Source of the DNA: Epsilonproteobacteria bacterium 4484_65 | GTDB taxonomy: Bacteria; Campylobacterota; Campylobacteria; Campylobacterales; Sulfurovaceae | Direction of reading: 5' to 3' | NCBI GenBank assembly: GCA_002085305.1 | Contig: NATJ01000114.1 | Span: 1-7,422, forward strand | DNA: 7,422 nucleotides | Shown: positions 6,053 to 7,422 of the stretch, piece after piece | Position numbering within the stretch: the stretch's first letter is position 1 | Layout: each line of letters begins with the position of its first letter | Position numbers and translations under genes: made by a program | The notes under the pieces: model-generated | Databases searched by the model: none | What the model was told of the DNA's origin: nothing | What the model saw: only the letters and a program-made list of their open reading frames with translations

Positions 6053-7218
6053 TGAAAAGTATGCAAGATCAAGCTATGGTTCAAGAGATCATGCAGGCAT
6101 TTGCCATGCGTACAGGATTAATAGGTACAGCGGTAAATCCTAAAAGATATCTCTGGACAGATGCGTTTGCAGTATGTAATTTTTTAAGACTTTATCAGGA
6201 TAGTGGTGACATTGAATATAAAGATCTGGCTTTAAAGTTGGTTGATCAGGTGCACCATATACTCGGACGGCATAGAGAAGATGATACCCGAAGCGGGTGG
6301 ATCAGCGGTCTGAATGAAGAGGAGGGTGAAAAACATCCTACTATTGGCGGATTACGGATAGGAAAGCCTCTGAATGAACGAAAACCGGGAGAACCTATTG
6401 ATGAACAGTTGGAGTGGGAGCAGGATGGGCAGTATTTTCACTACCTGAGCAAATGGATGCATGCACTCAGTAGAGTTACCCAGGTAACGGGAGATCAACA
6501 ATACAACCGCTGGGCGATAGAGCTTGCAAAAACAGCACATGCCAAATTCAGCTATAGACTCCAGGGACATATGGAAAAGCGTATGTACTGGAAAATGAGT
6601 ATCGATCTAAGCCATCCTTTGGTCTCCTCTATGGGACAGCATGATGCACTCGATGCATTTATCACCTATCAGGAACTTGCAGTTATTGCAGCAGGTGATC
6701 CTGAAAGATCAGAGGATACTGATCTTAGTGCAGAAATTGCAGATGCTCTGGGTATGTGTCATAATATACACTGGATGACGGATGATCCGTTGGGGATCGG
6801 GGGCCTCCTTTCTGATGCCTACAGACTGACACAGCTTATTATGCACAGCAGTTTGAAGGAGGTGGATATGCTCTTAAAGCTGTTACAGACGGCTAAAGAG
6901 GGCTTGGATGCTTTTGTGAATACAAATAATTTAAGCTATCCGGCAGAGTATCGTCTTGCATTTCGTGAACTGGGACTGGCGATCGGTTTAAAAGCGATCA
7001 AGAAGATGAAGCATCTTTTACCTGACGAGCCATTAGTTAAAAATCTGGAACAGTATCAGTCACTTGCAGATGAGATCATCCGTTTTTGGCTATCAAAAGA
7101 AAATCAAAAAAACAGTACCTGGCAGGAGCACATCGATATCAACAGCGTAATGTTGGCAACCGCACTTGCACCGGAAGGGTACCAAGAACTTCATAAAGGA
7201 GAGGATCATGGAAAATAA
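6052..7218 (+). CDS. Uncharacterised AmmeMemoRadiSam-linked protein, possible alpha/alpha-toroid (six-hairpin) fold
   Basis: I do not recognise this 388-residue protein with certainty. It is soluble, without signal peptide or membrane helix, and looks all-helical. Helical hairpins seem to be separated by short motifs rich in W, Y, D, H and G: YLWTDAFAVCNFL (about 33-45), RSGWISGL (80-87), GGLRIGKPLNER (99-110), WEQDGQYFHYLSKWMHAL (122-139), SIDLSHPLVSSMGQHDALDAF (183-203), GIGGLLSDAYRL (248-259) and YPAEYRLAFRELGLAIGL (296-313). This rhythm recalls six-hairpin glycosidase or terpene-cyclase-like toroids; that is inference only. The conserved-looking acidic and His residues (E, D in WEQDGQ; H, D in GQHDALD) are candidate active-site residues. 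I chose ATG 6052 over TTG 6049 because AAGGAAG (6041-6047) is better spaced. The gene overlaps amrA by one base and pcm by eleven, so it very likely belongs to the same pathway. Confidence 0.85.
   Translation: MKSMQDQAMVQEIMQAFAMRTGLIGTAVNPKRYLWTDAFAVCNFLRLYQDSGDIEYKDLALKLVDQVHHILGRHREDDTRSGWISGLNEEEGEKHPTIGGLRIGKPLNERKPGEPIDEQLEWEQDGQYFHYLSKWMHALSRVTQVTGDQQYNRWAIELAKTAHAKFSYRLQGHMEKRMYWKMSIDLSHPLVSSMGQHDALDAFITYQELAVIAAGDPERSEDTDLSAEIADALGMCHNIHWMTDDPLGIGGLLSDAYRLTQLIMHSSLKEVDMLLKLLQTAKEGLDAFVNTNNLSYPAEYRLAFRELGLAIGLKAIKKMKHLLPDEPLVKNLEQYQSLADEIIRFWLSKENQKNSTWQEHIDINSVMLATALAPEGYQELHKGEDHGK
7195..7201 (+). promoter_or_regulatory. Ribosome binding site of pcm inside the upstream gene
   Basis: AAAGGAG at 7195-7201 lies six bases before ATG 7208. 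It is embedded in the last codons of the preceding gene, whose TAA (7216-7218) falls 11 bases inside pcm. This supports ATG 7208 as the start and indicates coupled translation. Confidence 0.75.
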
Positions 7219-7422
7219 ACAGGAACTTATTGATTCGATGATTTTGAGGGGTATGTTGGGTAGTCCTCATATTATTGATGCATTCAGAGAAATAGACAGA
7301 AAATATTTTGTTCCCGAGTCATTTGAAGAGCATATCTATGTAGATGCTCCATTGCCCATAGGAAATAACCAAACGATATCTCAGCCTTCTACGGTGGCAT
7401 TCATGCTGGAGAAGCTTGAGCC
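7208..7422 (+). CDS. pcm: Protein-L-isoaspartate O-methyltransferase (N-terminal part, cut by window edge)
   Basis: Only the first 71 codons are visible. They match the N-terminus of the PIMT/Pcm family closely: an initial helix (ELIDSMILRGML), the block IIDAFREIDRKYFVPES (about 22-38), then YVDAPLPIGNNQTISQPSTVAFMLEKLEP, whose PLPIG..QTISQP..VA.ML pattern is diagnostic. The enzyme uses S-adenosylmethionine to methylate isoaspartyl residues in damaged proteins, starting their repair. The SAM-binding motif I (usually ExGxGxGY) would lie just past the window edge and cannot be checked. The gene overlaps the preceding one by 11 bases and has its own good ribosome site, so it is the sixth gene of the operon or later. 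Whether it is functionally tied to the AmmeMemoRadiSam reaction or is simply co-transcribed is open. Confidence 0.92.
   Translation, partial: MENKQELIDSMILRGMLGSPHIIDAFREIDRKYFVPESFEEHIYVDAPLPIGNNQTISQPSTVAFMLEKLE

Noticed and set aside
5889..6143. 84-residue plus-strand ORF across amrA and the following gene
   Set aside because: It is out of frame with amrA, whose conserved FLPQVW and C-terminal blocks occupy the same bases.
6475..6488. Near-palindrome GTTACC-CA-GGTAAC
   Set aside because: It is short, intragenic and single-copy, so there is no reason to treat it as an operator.

Overview
The window looks like a chromosomal segment from a Campylobacterota (epsilonproteobacterial) organism, most like Sulfurovum or Sulfurimonas relatives. 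This is inferred from the AT-rich DNA, the T-rich extended -10 promoters, the lysine/isoleucine-rich proteins and the sequence flavour of the genes. No rRNA or other taxonomic marker is present, so the assignment is tentative. Gene density is high. I saw no tRNA, insertion sequence, CRISPR array or phage gene.

Left part, minus strand (1-1344): a secreted LolA-like lipoprotein-carrier protein, followed 4 nt later by an FtsX/MacB/LolC-E-type ABC permease that runs off the left edge. Together they look like part of an inner-to-outer-membrane lipoprotein (or lipid) export module. The LolA-like gene has a clear extended -10 promoter (TGATATAAT).

Middle (1345-3408): a 192-nt divergent intergenic region leads into a plus-strand gene for a six-helix membrane protein with GGDEF and EAL domains. 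Both c-di-GMP catalytic motif sets are intact, but the product-inhibition I-site is lost. It has no visible Shine-Dalgarno sequence.

Right part, plus strand (3448-7422): a compact operon of six genes. These are a tandem CDGSH 2Fe-2S protein, then the three AmmeMemoRadiSam genes (radical SAM enzyme amrS, Memo-like amrB, AMMECR1-like amrA), then an unrecognised 388-aa protein that I suspect is an alpha/alpha toroid, then the start of protein-L-isoaspartate O-methyltransferase (pcm). From amrS onward the genes either overlap (4, 1 and 11 nt) or sit within 24 nt of each other, so co-transcription and translational coupling are very likely.

The AmmeMemoRadiSam trio is widely conserved in bacteria and archaea, but as far as I know its reaction is unresolved. 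The flanking genes here offer clues: an Fe-S protein as possible redox partner, a possible carbohydrate- or isoprenoid-type alpha-toroid protein, and a SAM-dependent protein-repair methyltransferase. The strangest detail is amrS. It begins abruptly just after the point where I expect an N-terminal cysteine-rich segment, has only a TTG or a non-SD ATG start, and lies directly behind the CDGSH gene.
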